64,000 bases of DNA from contig NW_002060945.1 of the NCBI RefSeq assembly GCF_000150275.1, forward strand, positions 9,594,384 through 9,658,383, read 5' to 3'. Positions 38,730-51,933 of this stretch are shown in pieces (the first letter of the stretch is position 1; each line of letters opens with the position of its first letter). A program made the translations under genes and the position numbers. This DNA comes from Trichoplax adhaerens. Its lineage: Eukaryota > Placozoa > Uniplacotomia > Trichoplacea > Trichoplacidae. The notes under the pieces are model-generated. The model had not been told where the DNA came from. It made no database searches and saw nothing but the letters and a program-made list of their open reading frames with translations.

Positions 38730-41700
38730 TCACTACACGTAGATACTAATGCCATTGGTTATTTCCCTATCTTGTTGACTGATTTTATGGCTTATCAAAA
38801 CTACTGGAATTACATCAAGTAGACAGACACCGAAATACTATATACTTCATAAATAACCGCCAATCATTGTCCATTCTTCCATCGTCAATGTGCATCACTT
38901 TATTAGATCAATCCTATAACGGAGGTTACTCTTTTAATTCTATGTTACATAGTAACGAAGTATTCACTACTATTTTATGGTAACTTTGTAAGAACTGTGT
39001 GGTAAGATCATTCTATATTATAAATTTTACTCGCAATCAACAAATTAGCTCAAAGATAATCGCGAGAAATTCAGAGACATGAATGATCCATCATGTTACA
39101 CTGTACGTATACCAAGTGGATCTCTTTCCAAGGCTAAATATGAAGTTCAATTAAATCCACCATAGTAAATAGATACTTTCACAATTGGATAAGTTAGTAC
39201 GGATTAAGTTATATGGAAACTATTCTACGTATTACCAAAGACCACAATATGACAAAATATTCCTTTTTTAACGGTAGGATAATAACGTACACGATTTAAT
39301 TATACGTAGTAGCCATTGATCGGTCGGCTAATGTTACGTGTTTTATTTTAAGAGTAATATGACTTATTAGGAAGACAGGTTTAATGTTTTTTTGTAATAT
39401 ACATACGGTTAAATCAACATTGCATCTTTCCTCTCTTGAAAATTTGAATACTTACGTGTTGACAATTATGGTTAAAATCAATCTATTTTTAACGTGAACA
39501 TCTTTGTTGTTGTTGAATTTCTTAATTATCATCCGTTCTTAGTTACACACGAGTACATTACAATATTAATAGTACATCCTGCAGCTGATTGATATTATTA
39601 ATATGGTAGTTTATTATTATACTATCAAAGAAGATGGTAGTTTCTATAATGAAAGAATGAGCGTATCAATGTATTACAAGCATTAAACTTAAAGTTCAGT
39701 CAAGAACTACACTGTCCTGTTTAGTGTTTGATATTAGCTATTGGTACTTGGTCAATTAAGGTTCCGTTTTTATTTTTTACGATGGTTTTTATTATGTATC
39801 AATTATTATTTTTAAAATCCGTCCAATTTTCACTACTACTTTTCTTAATGTATTGTATTGTATACTGTGTCTAAAATTTTCACATGTTTTATGTATTACC
39901 AACATAATAAGGTAGCGATATAACATAGGGATTTCAGCTCTTTTACATTTCTTTCTTGTTTTCTTTAACCTCGAAAAATGGTGTAAAATATTCTAATTCA
40001 GGCAGGATGAATAATTAATAATTAACTAATTAATATGACTGTCACCTACAGAATTTCACCTTCTACTCCTAGATACCTAACCATAAGTATGGTAACAGTG
40101 GATAGAGAATTTATTTTGCTACTAGTATTAATAAATAAAATAATTTTTAATTTATATGGGCAATTCTTGAGGATTTATTCATCTTGTGAGCTACGCTGAT
40201 TCCATTTTATAATCTATGAGACTGTTACAAGAAAAGTGCAAGGCAACCTCTGTATCTTTCAATGAGTACTCGCTACTAGACGTTTTAGAATAGGTATGAT
40301 AGCAGTATAAATGTACCGCAATAAATCCATTAGTGCTAGACGGTTATTATTATTTATGGTTAATTGTGATATGCAGTACGAATCCAGTATGCCAAATAAT
40401 AACTATACTGTCATTTTTAGCTATCATTAAACTTAATAACAGTTACTATGCTGGGATAGTTTATAACTTTCGTAATCGTCAATTTTTGGACAGCGTGTAA
40501 CATACATGCTCGTATTCGTATATCATAGAAGTACATAATTTGCCATTTTGGCTAGCATTTGACTTGAAATGGTTATACGAGAATATTACGAATTGTACTC
40601 AATCCTGTTTTCATTTAATCAAAATCATATTTAAGAAATGCCTGAATAATGCATTGTAGTGAATTATCATCGATCGATATAGACTAAGTTATACTATATG
40701 TTGTCAGTTTCATGGTGACAATCTAAGCATTACGAAAATTGTAAGACATGTCACTTTGGTGCAACCTGATTTCTGTCCATTTTGTGTCCAGCCTAACTAT
40801 ACTTTACTTGGCTATTAATAGCGTATAACCGGCAGATTCTGTAAACGTCTTCATGAAGCAGTTATTTTCGTACTGTAATGATTTATGTAGATCCTGTAAC
40901 GCCATTATAAAGCGGTTTCTGCAGTATTTTGATACGATATCGATTATCATGCTTGCGCCATAAAGCTCTGAGTGTCTCGTACAGTAGGTATATAATTTGA
41001 ATAATTGAGTCTTTTATCAGAATATTTATTGACAAGCTAAACTCTTGCAGAAATGAAGCTAAAACCTCTTATGATTCATTGAGCCTTAATTTCGTTCACT
41101 GTATATGGTACAGACCGGTCATGGACTACTAAAAGTTCATGGTTTCTGTTGCCTCCAATCATGCCGCAGTTAGTAACGATCAGGGAGTCCTAAGAAGGAA
41201 GAAAGAGGGGGACAAGGAACGGTCGTGCAGTGTGTGAAAATAAGAGAGCTGACCATTTTTGCCGGTCATTTTCAAGTGAACTGTCTATCTGAAACGGTAC
41301 ACTACAGTCTACAGTACTGTCTATAATTGTCATCCAAATTAGCCGCTTAGGTTAATTTTAGACAGTGTGATTTAGTTGGAATAAGATTCAAATCAAGAAA
41401 TTGAATAATAAAACTATACCAAATAAGCAATGATGCTGCTCACGTTGCTCTTCAAAAGTGGACAATTAGACCTACATGTACGTGTATATGTATCGTGCGG
41501 TAAATCGGGTACCTATAGAAAAATGCACCACACTGCAGTATACTGTCATGGAACTGCTAGATGCACCAGATGGTATAGTAAGATGCGTTTTTTTAGTAGT
41601 CTATGGCACTATCACGATGGTGATATTTTTATTTCTCCATGATAACGTTGAGTTGATGTTTTTAGTCCATGTACAGTACACTAAATTTGTCTCTCTTGCT

Positions 41701-41872
41701 TTCTCAGTACTTATTATGTATGTTTGTGCTTCGTTTATAGATATTCAGAAGTAATCTTCTGTAATTTTGAATGAACTTTCTGTTAGGCTAATGATAATGA
41801 TCATGATCCGTTTGCCCATACATATTAACGCACAAATAACAGTATGTTATTGAACACATTGCCAATCACATC
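38730..41872. other. AT-rich intergenic stretch 3' of PARD3
   Basis: The PARD3 3' UTR and flank. The open frames at 41430-41754 overlap in two frames, have no recognisable motif and begin in GTAC-containing sequence. No gene is supported. Confidence 0.5.
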
Positions 41873-42180
41873 TACGTTTTATGAGTATACTGAACGCTCA
41901 ATCAGGTATACAAACAGCATTTACCGGCAATGACTGTAGTCAGGGGCTTGTCGATTTTTTTTCCATTTTTGCACCCAAACGTGTTCCCCAAAATCGACAA
42001 GTCCCTGCTGTAGTGTGCGTCAAAATCAATACGTTTTATACGTATACTCCACGTTCAATCAGCTCTATTTACCGGTCCTGACTGTCGTATTGTATCCAAT
42101 TCGCGACGTTTTATACTCAGCGTTCAATCAACTCTATTTACCAGTAATGACTGTTATGTCGTATGCAATTCGCGTGAATT
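41873..42180. repeat. Imperfect tandem repeat with internal hairpin
   Basis: A unit of roughly 70-75 bp with ACGTTTTAT, then CGTTCAATCA, CTCTATTTACC and TGACTGT recurs near 41873, 42029 and 42103. The last two copies end in AATTCGCG. Between the first and second copies lies a hairpin with 17-bp arms and one mismatch: AGGGGCTTGTCGATTTT near 41942 and AAAATCGACAAGTCCCT near 41990. Confidence 0.75.
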
Positions 42181-42488
42181 AAATTATAAATTGGTGGAGC
42201 TGCAGCACAGCACTATATAGGATTATGGATTGCAGCATAGTACTATACAGGATTATCCGTAATCCTGTATAATGCTATGCTGCAGCTCCACCAATTTATA
42301 ATTTAATTCACGCGAATAGGATATTATGGATTGCAGCATAGTACTATACAGGATTATCCGTAATCCTGTATAGTGCTATGCTGCAGCTCCACCAATTTAT
42401 AATTTAATTCACGCGAATAGGATATTATGGATTGCAGCATAGTACTATACAGGATTATCCGTAATCCTGTATAGTGCTATGCTGCAGC
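42171..42488. repeat. Nested palindromic (foldback) element, 101-bp tandem units
   Basis: A 33-bp arm beginning CGCGTGAATTAAATTATAAA at 42171 recurs inverted at 42282-42314. Inside lies a second palindrome with 24-bp arms, a 4-nt loop and one mismatch (GCAGCATAGTACTATACAGG ... CCTGTATAGTGCTATGCTGC). The block repeats with an exact 101-bp period: TTGCAGCATAG starts at 42230, 42331 and 42432, the last copy being partial. Each unit can form a strong cruciform or RNA hairpin. Confidence 0.9.
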
Positions 42489-42524
42489 AATTCACTATTT
42501 GATTGCGGTTTACCATTGCAGTTC

Positions 42525-43015
42525 TGTATTGTACTGTATGTCGCACGCAAAACAATCCTGCAGCTGCTGCGCAACATGCAGTACAGTACAATGCACGACT
42601 AGTACTGTGAATGTACACTCAATCTAATGCCAGGATCTTCTCTAAAGCTTAACTGAATGGTACAGTTATTTATAAAGCTTAACTTAATGGTACTGTACAG
42701 TAAAAATAAATGAACACTTCTCAGAAGAGTAAAAGTGGTTGGTCCCTCCTCAGCCACCCTACTGAACATTGTTCAATGAACAGCTGCTGTGGAACATTTC
42801 TCCGGACACACAGAAAAGCCATTCAGCCAATCCACCATGGGATCGCACCAAACCGTGTACAGTACGGCATGGCACGGTACGGTACGATACAGTATTATAC
42901 AGTACTGTACAGTGTACTGTACAGTACTATCAAATTACAGTACTATGCCCGACTAGTACTGTGACTGTACTGTACACTGTACGCTCTATCCAAATGTCTG
43001 GATCTTCTTCAAGCT
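42525..43015. repeat. GTAC/ACAGT-rich cluster upstream of TFIP11
   Basis: Dense words such as TGTACTGTATGT, CAGTACAGTACAATGCACGA, GGCACGGTACGGTACGATAC and GTACTGTACAGTGTACTGTA. A short repeated phrase (AAAGCTTAACTGAATGGTAC / AAAGCTTAACTTAATGGTAC) occurs at 42644 and 42676. The phrase ATGCACGACTAGTACTGTGA near 42591 recurs in altered form near 42945. The cluster ends about 200 bp before the TFIP11 ATG. Confidence 0.8.
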
Positions 43016-43210
43016 TAGAAGTCCATGAAATGGCACTCATCGCCTACCAACGGTAATAGACTACTGTATGGCAAGCTGTAGCAGCAATCAATTTCATATG
43101 AGCCAACACGGATGCCATCGAGCTATTGATGGAAAGTATTCAAGCTGCATGCATGCACTCAAATAATCTCATCAGTCGCTCAATGACCGTGGTTGGAAAC
43201 ACTTGGTAGA

Positions 43211-46200
43211 ATGGATGATTCTGATATCGAAGTGGAAGACTTTGCTATAACCGATCATGATCTAGAGGAATTAAATCCAGATAGGAAACGATATCGATTT
43301 ACTAAGGAAGATGCTATCTATGGCGTCTTTGCACCTGATCGCAGTTACGACGATAGGAAGAAAGGGAAAGATTATAGCAAACCGGTCAATTTTATTAGTG
43401 GAGGTGTCAAAGGTGAAAGCAGTCAAGAATCCAAATCGGAGCAAGATGTTGATATTTCTAGTAATGAGGATAGCGACAACGATAGAAACGCCGATGAAGT
43501 AATATTACAGTCATTATTAGAAGCAGGGAATGATAGCAAGCAAGTACCAAAGGACTTTGGTAGTAAGAAATCCACTCAAAGTACGACCAAGGCCAAGAAT
43601 AGTAAGTCAGCAGCATTCGTGTATTCTCAAAGACTTGATCAAGCAATGTTCAATGAATTGAATTATCCATGAGCTCTATGTACTTATTGGGTTGTATTTC
43701 TGCAATAGATGCCACTGTAAGCGCCAAGAATAAAAACTTAAAGAGGCCTGATAAGTAAGAGAAATTTGATCATGATCTTTTTTCGATAAGGATAGAATGA
43801 TATATTGTATGTGTACAAGAGAATCGATTATATTGTCTGATTCATATGCAATATTGGATACCCTGACGTAGGGATTTTGGTAAATGGCAAGCGCATACTA
43901 AAGGTTTCGGCCAAAAGTATCTGGAGAAGGTTCGTAACTTTGAACATGAAACCTGATATTATTGGGCGCGCAGGATCTGTCTTAATTGAAATTTACACTT
44001 AGCTTATTTACTACAGAATTGATTCGGGATCGCGTCAGTCAACTTTACTACTGTATACAGTACAGCAAAGTTATATGTATCATATATATATACATTGATG
44101 ATATAGTTATCGCGTATCGTTAGCTAGATATTATGATAGGCGATGAAATAGTGATCGCCGGAACTACTATAATGACATTTTTATTAGTTACTTATTACTG
44201 TAAGGAAACCTTAGAACTATTTACAAGGTTTTGTTGCAAGTATGAGCTACCCTGCCATTTTTATTAGACATTTTTATTAGTTACTTATTATTGTAAGGAA
44301 AACTTTGAACTATTTACAAGGTTTTGTTGCAGGTATGAGCTACCCTACCATTTTTATTAGACATTTTTATTAGTTACTTATTATTGTAAGGAAAACTTTG
44401 AACCATTTACAAGGTTTTGTTGCAGGTATGAGCTACCCTACCGTAAATAGACTGACATGGGTATTCATCATGTGCCAACGAATAGTTGATCTCAAACTAG
44501 ATAAACGTATCACCTATTAATAGCATGATCCCGTTATATCATATTCTACTGTTGTGCATTACAATGCTAAGCAATCTTGCATTGATGGAAAAACATTGGC
44601 TAACTGTTTACCTGGCATTACAAAACTATCACTTAGAATCGTATACCCGTAAATCACAATCTTTTGCTTGTATTTTTCAGTTTGGCTTCAAGTCTGGTCA
44701 AGGCCTTGGAAAGGCTAATGAGGTAGGATATACTGCTAACATACATTGTACAAGTGTATGATACTTTATTCAATGACGCTGACTATGTGATTATTTTGGT
44801 ACAAATGAGCAACGTAGTACTAATGATATATGATGTTAAATAGGGTATTGCTAAGCCAGTAGAGGTCACAAAGAGAAAGGGCCCTGGCGGCCTTGCCTAC
44901 TACGGATCAGAAAGGGTAAAAGGTTCAGAGGAGGTATGAAACTCAAAGCTGGAGATTGATTCATATTAATTCCATCAATACACTGTAAAAGGTTTCTATA
45001 TTAAATCGATATGCGATAGGCTTTTTTATTGTTCTCATACGCTTACATAAAAAACAATTTTTGATTCTTTATTTACTGTTAAATTAATCTCTAAGTTGTA
45101 ATCATGTTATAAAAAAATAGTATTGATTATTTTAGAAGTATGCAGCTCACGATATAGAGGAAGATGAACAACAACAATTTGTAGAAGAGCTTCAAAAGTG
45201 GAAAAAAACTGGCAAGGTAAATAAAACATAGTCTTCGATACTCCGCATGTGCCTATTACAGTATGTTCATATAATCGACCAAGGTTTGTTAGGTAGATTC
45301 AAATTGATTTTTATACCCTTACTCTAGACTGCAAAAGTTCGTAAGAAATACGTCTACAAGACTATCGATGAAGTAAAGGTATCGATCTTATCTCAATTCT
45401 TTGTTGATTAACGAATTATTCTTGGCGTACAATTGCTCCCTTGATGATTCCATAATTCTTTCTAATATCTACTTTCATGAATGATAAACGTATAGTCTGG
45501 AGCTTCGAATAAACTTAACGCTGATACTTTTAGTGGCAGCAAAGACAAGGTGAGTGCATACATGAAATAGCTCTTGCGCTATAAAATCTTATTTATAACT
45601 TTATACTGACATTTAATGTTACTTTATAGGTAATAGATATGACTGGACCGCAAAGTAGAGTCTTATCAGGGTATTCAGCAATAGGAGGGAGACCTACAAA
45701 ACCTACGGAGTCGATTCCCTCTTTAGCAGGTTCGCAAATCAGCAAAAGAATATACCGTCTTAGATGTAACACTATCAACCAACAACGGTACATAATCTTT
45801 TACAGGAACTCAAGAAGCTAATTTTTCAATGGTGGAACTGCAATCCAATATTTCCCTCTTGGTTGATTTAGCAGAATCCGATATTATACAGACAGACATT
45901 CAGTGAGTCCTGACATATTACTCATTAAACTCTAGCTACGGAATAGCGAGATTTTAATATTATCTCTTTAAATTCGTGCTTATGAAGATTAAAAAGTGAA
46001 CGTAATACAATTGAAAATATGAGACATGAGCAAGAACGTTTAAGTAAGATTTTATTTGCTGAGCAAAGGGACGTTGAAAGAGTAGAAGAGCTGGATAGAA
46101 TTATTAGCGAGTAAGGCTAGCTACCTCTATTTTCCATTCGTTACTGAATATGTATCATACATAATTTTGTAAAGTTATTATACAACTGACATTCGCACAC

Positions 46201-48526
46201 TCTACCTAGATGCTCTGAAAGAATGTCAAATGAAAGCACTCATCCTTTAACCCTAGATGATTGTAGTAGTACCTTTCAAAAGTTACAACAGAACTTTCCT
46301 GATGAGTATAAAGTACGTAACTATCAGAGGTAGTATAATACGTTAATAGCAAAGAAACTTTGGGCTTTAAATGTCTTGTATTGATTCTCTGTAATGTTCG
46401 TCTGATAGATGTATGGTTTAGCTGACTTGGCTGTTGCCATTGTTTATCCTCTAGTAAGAATTTTCTTCAAGCGTTATATGTATTGCTTTATTTTTTTATT
46501 TAAAGATTTCTCTAATTGTACATCTAAACATGCCTTTAATTTAGATTAAACAATATTTACGAGGATGGATGCCGTTACAAGATCCAACATTTTCTTTGAA
46601 AACTTTCATCGAATGGAATGCTTTGTTAACTGATAGCAGTCCTATTAGCTTTGATAATACCGGTTCAACAATGAATTTATTCGATAGAATGATATGGGAG
46701 ATATGGTTACCGGTTGTAAGAGATACCATTATTAGGTAAGCCAAACAGATAGAATGGTTACCAAAATCTCTTCAAATTTTTGGCAGAAATCCACTATACT
46801 CATAGAACATCTATTAAATATATATATATATTCTAATATATTTGTCAGGACAAGGTCTATTCGAAACCCGAAGCCATTGATTGATCTTATCAATTTATGG
46901 CAAGACCTACTACCTACTTGGATTAAGAACAATATATTAGAGCAACTAATTTTTACACAGTTGCAGGTATATTTCTTTTATATGAATTTAGATATTTCCA
47001 TATTAACTACGACAAATCTAAAACAGAATTGATTTATGCTTGCAATTGGAATGTCTTCTTAGCATGAAATAGAGATGTGGAATCCGGTGGCTGATAGAGT
47101 ACCGATTCATGTCTGGGTGCATCCATGGTTGCCATTGTTAGGTTTGTAAACTATTTAAAATGATATTAAATATTTTAGGATTTTAAAAAAATTTATCATT
47201 AACAGGTGATAAGCTGGGACCGCTATTAGCGCCTATTCGTCATAAGCTTACTTTAGCTCTAACTAATTGGCACCCCTCCGATCAGTCGGCACGCTTAATA
47301 ATTCAACCATGGAAAGGAGTAATCTACCTTTTTATTCATATTTAAATTACCTTGTTAAAAATGTAGCATTAATTTCGATAAAAGATAAACATTCATTCAT
47401 TCATTTATTTTACTAGGTTTTTAAAGACAATGCGTTTGATGCATTTTTACGTAATTCCATTTTACCCAAGTTAGCTGCATGTTTAGCTGAATTCGTAATT
47501 AATCCTCATCAACAGCATCTTGAACCATTCTTATGGGTCATAGATTGGAAAGATGTTGTCTCCAAACAACATATGGTGACTCTTATGGAAAGACATTTTT
47601 TCCCTAAATGGTTGCAAGTAAGTGGTGTACATTGCTCTGAAATCTAAATTATTTTTATTTCGTATTAGAAATCTCTCGTAAGAATCTATTTACGGCTCAT
47701 TTTTTCGTTCTTACGATTACACAATACTCGTAGGCTTTAACGGTATGGTTAAACAATAAACCAAATTATAAAGAAGTAACGAAATGGTTTGTTACTATAT
47801 TAGTTTACAAGTCTTTAATTATTACTTATCATCAAAATTACCGCCAGTTATAGTATATCCTTAAACATAACTTTATCACAAATCCTTTGCTTTACTTTAG
47901 GTATGAGGGCTGGAAAGAAATGTTTGGAAGTGATTTAGTGAGTCTACCAGCGATTAAGGCTCAATTTAACAGAGGGTTAGATGTAATGAATCAATCGATA
48001 TCTATGGATGATGGTCAGGGGCGTTCACATGATAGAGAGAATTTAGCACACTTCACTTCAATTGAGCGCAGGTAAGGTTTAATAATTTTTAAAGCAATAT
48101 CCGTTTATTCGTGCTACGTTGTAAGTGTTAAAAATTAACAACGTTTATAATTATATTTTATAGGAAAACTGCCGAAATAGCGGCCAAGGAAAGAGCTGCA
48201 GCGGTAGCTAGGGCCAAAACAGAAAAAATGACATTCAAAGACATGGTTCAGAAATTGGTAGGAAAAATATAGCTTGATATGCAAGATATTACAAACTTTA
48301 GTATAAAATTGTTTTTAAGATAATCGCTACAATTATGATATATTTCTAGGCCGAGGATCATGGACTCATATTTATGCCGACACGGAATACTCGTCAAGAT
48401 GGAAAATTACTGTATAATTTCGGTAGTTTAGTAATTAACATTGATCGAGGAGTTGTATATGTACAAAAAGCTGGAATGAAGTATGAAGCGGTCACTCTTT
48501 CTGATTTAGTAACATTAGCCAGTTAA
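43211..48526 (+). CDS. TFIP11: Tuftelin-interacting protein 11, spliceosome disassembly factor
   Basis: Nuclear G-patch protein (yeast Ntr1/Spp382 relative) that recruits and activates the DHX15 helicase to release intron-lariat spliceosomes. Exons: 43211-43605, 43872-43929, 44681-44722, 44844-44933, 45136-45216, 45328-45378, 45496-45549, 45630-45729, 45806-45902, 45988-46110, 46210-46312, 46409-46453, 46545-46735, 46849-46966, 47063-47141, 47206-47318, 47417-47617, 47734-47786, 47901-48071, 48164-48257, 48350-48526. Phases close to give 811 aa (human 837). Seen: the TIP N-terminal region ([14 protein letters not shown]); G-patch ([12 protein letters not shown] + [20 protein letters not shown], residues about 135-175); the GC-factor-like domain with [36 protein letters not shown] and [18 protein letters not shown]; and C-terminal [20 protein letters not shown]. 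The start is the ATG at 43211; the frame runs further upstream only without ATG. The exon 1 donor (GTCAGC) was chosen over a nearby GTAAGT because only it keeps phase. Confidence 0.95.
44174..44442. repeat. 93-bp tandem triplication in TFIP11 intron 2
   Basis: GACATTTTTATTAGTTACTT starts at 44174, 44267 and 44360, an exact 93-bp period. Copies 2 and 3 are nearly identical. Copy 1 differs slightly more (ACTG for ATTG, AACCTTAG for AACTTTG). The array lies wholly within the 751-bp intron. Confidence 0.92.
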
Positions 48527-51500
48527 TCGTAACGTGACGGTAGTCATAAGAATTTGGCTATTGACATTACAAATTATAAATATATTCGAATATTAACTTA
48601 GAAATATCTTTTCGATTTTTATGTATATGATGTATTTACTCCTCATTATAAAATCAACAACATTACTTCTTACAATGAGGGATTTAAGTTATATTGTATT
48701 TAGGAATTCATGTCATGCCCATGATTTTATAATATTGTAGTTAAAAGCTTGCTCTTGTTAATTGATCCTTCACTATTTTTTGTTTCGGTATGGAAACGGT
48801 CTTTTATAGAAACCCACTGTGTACAACTATGCATTATTGCCTTGTATTACAATCCAAAAGAAAAACTACTATTATACTATAACCCTAAATTTAGCATTTT
48901 ATAGATTAAGAATTCGAAAAGCGTAGTCAAAAGGCAACAAGTTTATAACAAGATGAAAAAAACGATACTATTGGTTGCATTTTAATATGAACTGGACAAA
49001 AAATTAAAAGTTTCAGATTTTAGCAACTTCTAGTGCTTACTTTTATAGTACAAACAAAGAAATCTTGCTAGATAACGCTATAGACCACTTAATACTTTTA
49101 GTGGATTATTACATCAGTAGATTACATTTTATTAATAGTCTATGATAATGCTTGCAATTGCATGTACGTGTATAGGAATGAATGCGGGTATATCCCGACA
49201 TTTTCTCTTCATTGTAATAAAGATTACTTATGCATGTATTACTACTTTAATTTATTAAATACGAAATAATATGAGAGTTTACCTCATTTCAAGACAATGA
49301 CGGATGATAGAGGCATAGGTTTATATACTGTAATATTTCAAAGGTGGTAAACCGATAAATATGCCAACTATTCTCTAAGCTAAAGAGAACAAATAAAACT
49401 TAATTAATGTAATTAAAAATATTTTTAAGACACATTAATCCATTGTTTTTAGTAAAAATATAATAATGTGTTGGTGACAGATTTTCTGAAGTATTTTGAC
49501 TTTATAATTCATTTATAATACTCAAGTTATTCTTCAAAACCGAGTAAAGTATTGTTCAATACTTATGAATAATATATAATTAGAACAGATAATATGATTG
49601 CGTTGTTTATGCAGTCCTTTGTTAAATCATGAACGCATACATGCCGGTACAAAGTTATTTTATTTTTATTATATGCTTTCGTGATAGCTGAGTCATTCAT
49701 TAAACGACTGAAACTTTGTATGAAGACTACGCATTGTAATATAAATTGATTTGTCCTCTTAATTGTTAATTATGATATTTCGATACTATAATAGTGTAAA
49801 GTAGAAAGAAGTCACATTGATCGCCTTTTTAATGCGAATATTTGATTTAGGGGTAACCATCAAGGAATATTCTAATACCATCACTATCAATAGCTATCAT
49901 CTAGGCTAAAGTGATTTTTTAAATTTTAATTATGAGAATAAAAATTCATTCACAAATAAATCAGTTAAAGATAAAATTAATAGTTAATTAGTAGAATTAA
50001 ATAAGGGATAAACGAGGTTTCTGGATTTCTTATCATAATAAAGGATATAGAAGTATCCAGTTCTTTTTTATTTATGCGATTATTTTATCATTTAAGACTG
50101 TTTTCTTCACCTACTAATTCGCACATTGCTGACGTCTTTAGTTATACCGCATACTGGAGATTTGATTTGGCAGTCAATTACTGTACTATACAAAAAATTT
50201 TTCACTGTAATTCCTGCTACGGCCTAGTTATTCTGTATGTACAACAAATAAAGAATAATCTGTAAATCATACACATAGACTGTAAAGTAGCTAGAGAGAT
50301 TTAAGTAAAGAGACTTATAGGAATTATTTAAAGTCAATCACTCGCATTCTATACTATATCGATCCAGGCATTAGTAATGCGTTGTTAGACATGTTTATAA
50401 CTAAAGTCTTGTTATGCTACTGTCATTTATAGAATCGTTATTAGCCTTCTAAAATAAGCAATTATTGCAATAGTGCTACTTAAGTCATTTGTATTAATAT
50501 TACATAGTAAATTATATAGATGTTCCTAACTGAATAAGAACTTTGTATTGTTAAACATAGCTTATTTCTTCGTTGCTACGTTCTTTAAATAAATAATATG
50601 CAGCATGAAATAGTTATAAATGAGGAATTGTTCTCATGGAAAGAATAAATCTCTTTCCTTAGTACGGTTACTTTACTTCTTTATCATGCTGAATGACAGG
50701 ATTAAAAAATTGGCTGAAATGATTCTTTTTCACTTGACCTGGGTTCAATTATAGCTGAAAGTTACATTTTAGTTTGAGCGTAATTAAAGTACTAAAATTA
50801 ATGATAAAAATAGCTACGCGAGGGTTATTTGCTGTTTACTTCCTGTCTTCTACAATTTTTCGACATGAATATGTAGCCGTAACTATTGGTTATATAGAAT
50901 ACATGTTAGCAACTGTATGAAAAGTTTTTATTTATTATTTTTAGAATAAAATAGTAATACCGTCGCAATTTTTAAAGCAGACATATTATCAGATATTATT
51001 CATAATCAATTCGCAATTTCATCTTAATTGAAATAAACTTGTGCACGTGCATTTATTCGTTGTCAATAACAAGGTATAGTATTGATGCTGAACATTGCTA
51101 ACGTAGCAGCAGCTGTTTTTCACACCCCTATTTGCATCTCTAGGCCCTATTAAGGCTTTTAATTTTTAAGCATATCATGCCCAATTATCCATAATAATTT
51201 ATTATGTCTACTTATTCAAAAGTGTACATTGATAATGCATTAATAAGACGTAGAGTGGATTAGCGATGAAAGAAATATAAATATCAATGGCTAACCAATC
51301 AATTCGACGATTAAATTTAATTGTGACAATACGAGTTGGATAAGTTATGAATTAAGTCCATATTTTTTACGGTGTTAATAACCTTATTGGTCCGATGAAG
51401 TTGTTTTGTTAAATTTTCACGTGTATTTACCAATGCATGCGAGCCAATACGGAATGATGCGGCATGATTTCGATACATGATTGGATAAACTATCATTCTA

Positions 51501-51933
51501 TTATGATTGATGCACGTTTGCAGTTGGATAAGAATTCTCGTTTACGGTCAAAATAATTAGTCCATCTTGACTGAAGTCAAGTTGAAAGCTCGCTCAAAAG
51601 TGCGATTTTTGGATTAGTCATTTCGTTTCTCGCGATCACTTTCCGTCAAATTTCAAATTCAAAAAAAAGAGTTAGCCGACACATAGTATACATAGATAGT
51701 TATTTAGATAGTTATTTAGATAGTTAGATAGATAAATAGATATATTATTGTGTAATCTTACTCAAAGAAAGGCTAAATTCCGCTAGGTTGGTAGATAGCA
51801 TTTTTATATGATGGTGGTATTTGAAAGGTTAAGCTTGAATTAGAACCTACGTTTTAAGTTTAATGTTAAGTTCTCTTTTTCTTCTTCATTTACAGTTAAT
51901 ATACTTGGGATTATTAAGTCATCTTAAACAATT
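48527..51933. other. AT-rich intergenic stretch between TFIP11 and the mucin-like gene
   Basis: No conserved frame on either strand. A degenerate (TAGATAGTTATT)n/(GATA)n microsatellite lies at about 51690-51742. It should contain the promoter of the mucin-like gene, since the ATG is at 51934. No GTAC-rich cluster is present here. Confidence 0.5.

Noticed and set aside
41430-41754. Two overlapping frames of 70 and 92 codons
   Set aside because: Overlap in different frames, no conserved motif, begin in GTAC-containing DNA; likely chance.
43193-43210. Upstream start for TFIP11 (six extra codons)
   Set aside because: The codon is TTG; the ATG at 43211 gives the conserved acidic TFIP11 start.
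43602-43607. Strong-looking GTAAGT donor in TFIP11 exon 1
   Set aside because: It does not keep reading phase with the G-patch exon at 43872; the GTCAGC four bases later does.
50700-50760. GGGTTCAATT resembling a tRNA T-arm box
   Set aside because: No matching A box or cloverleaf stems around it.
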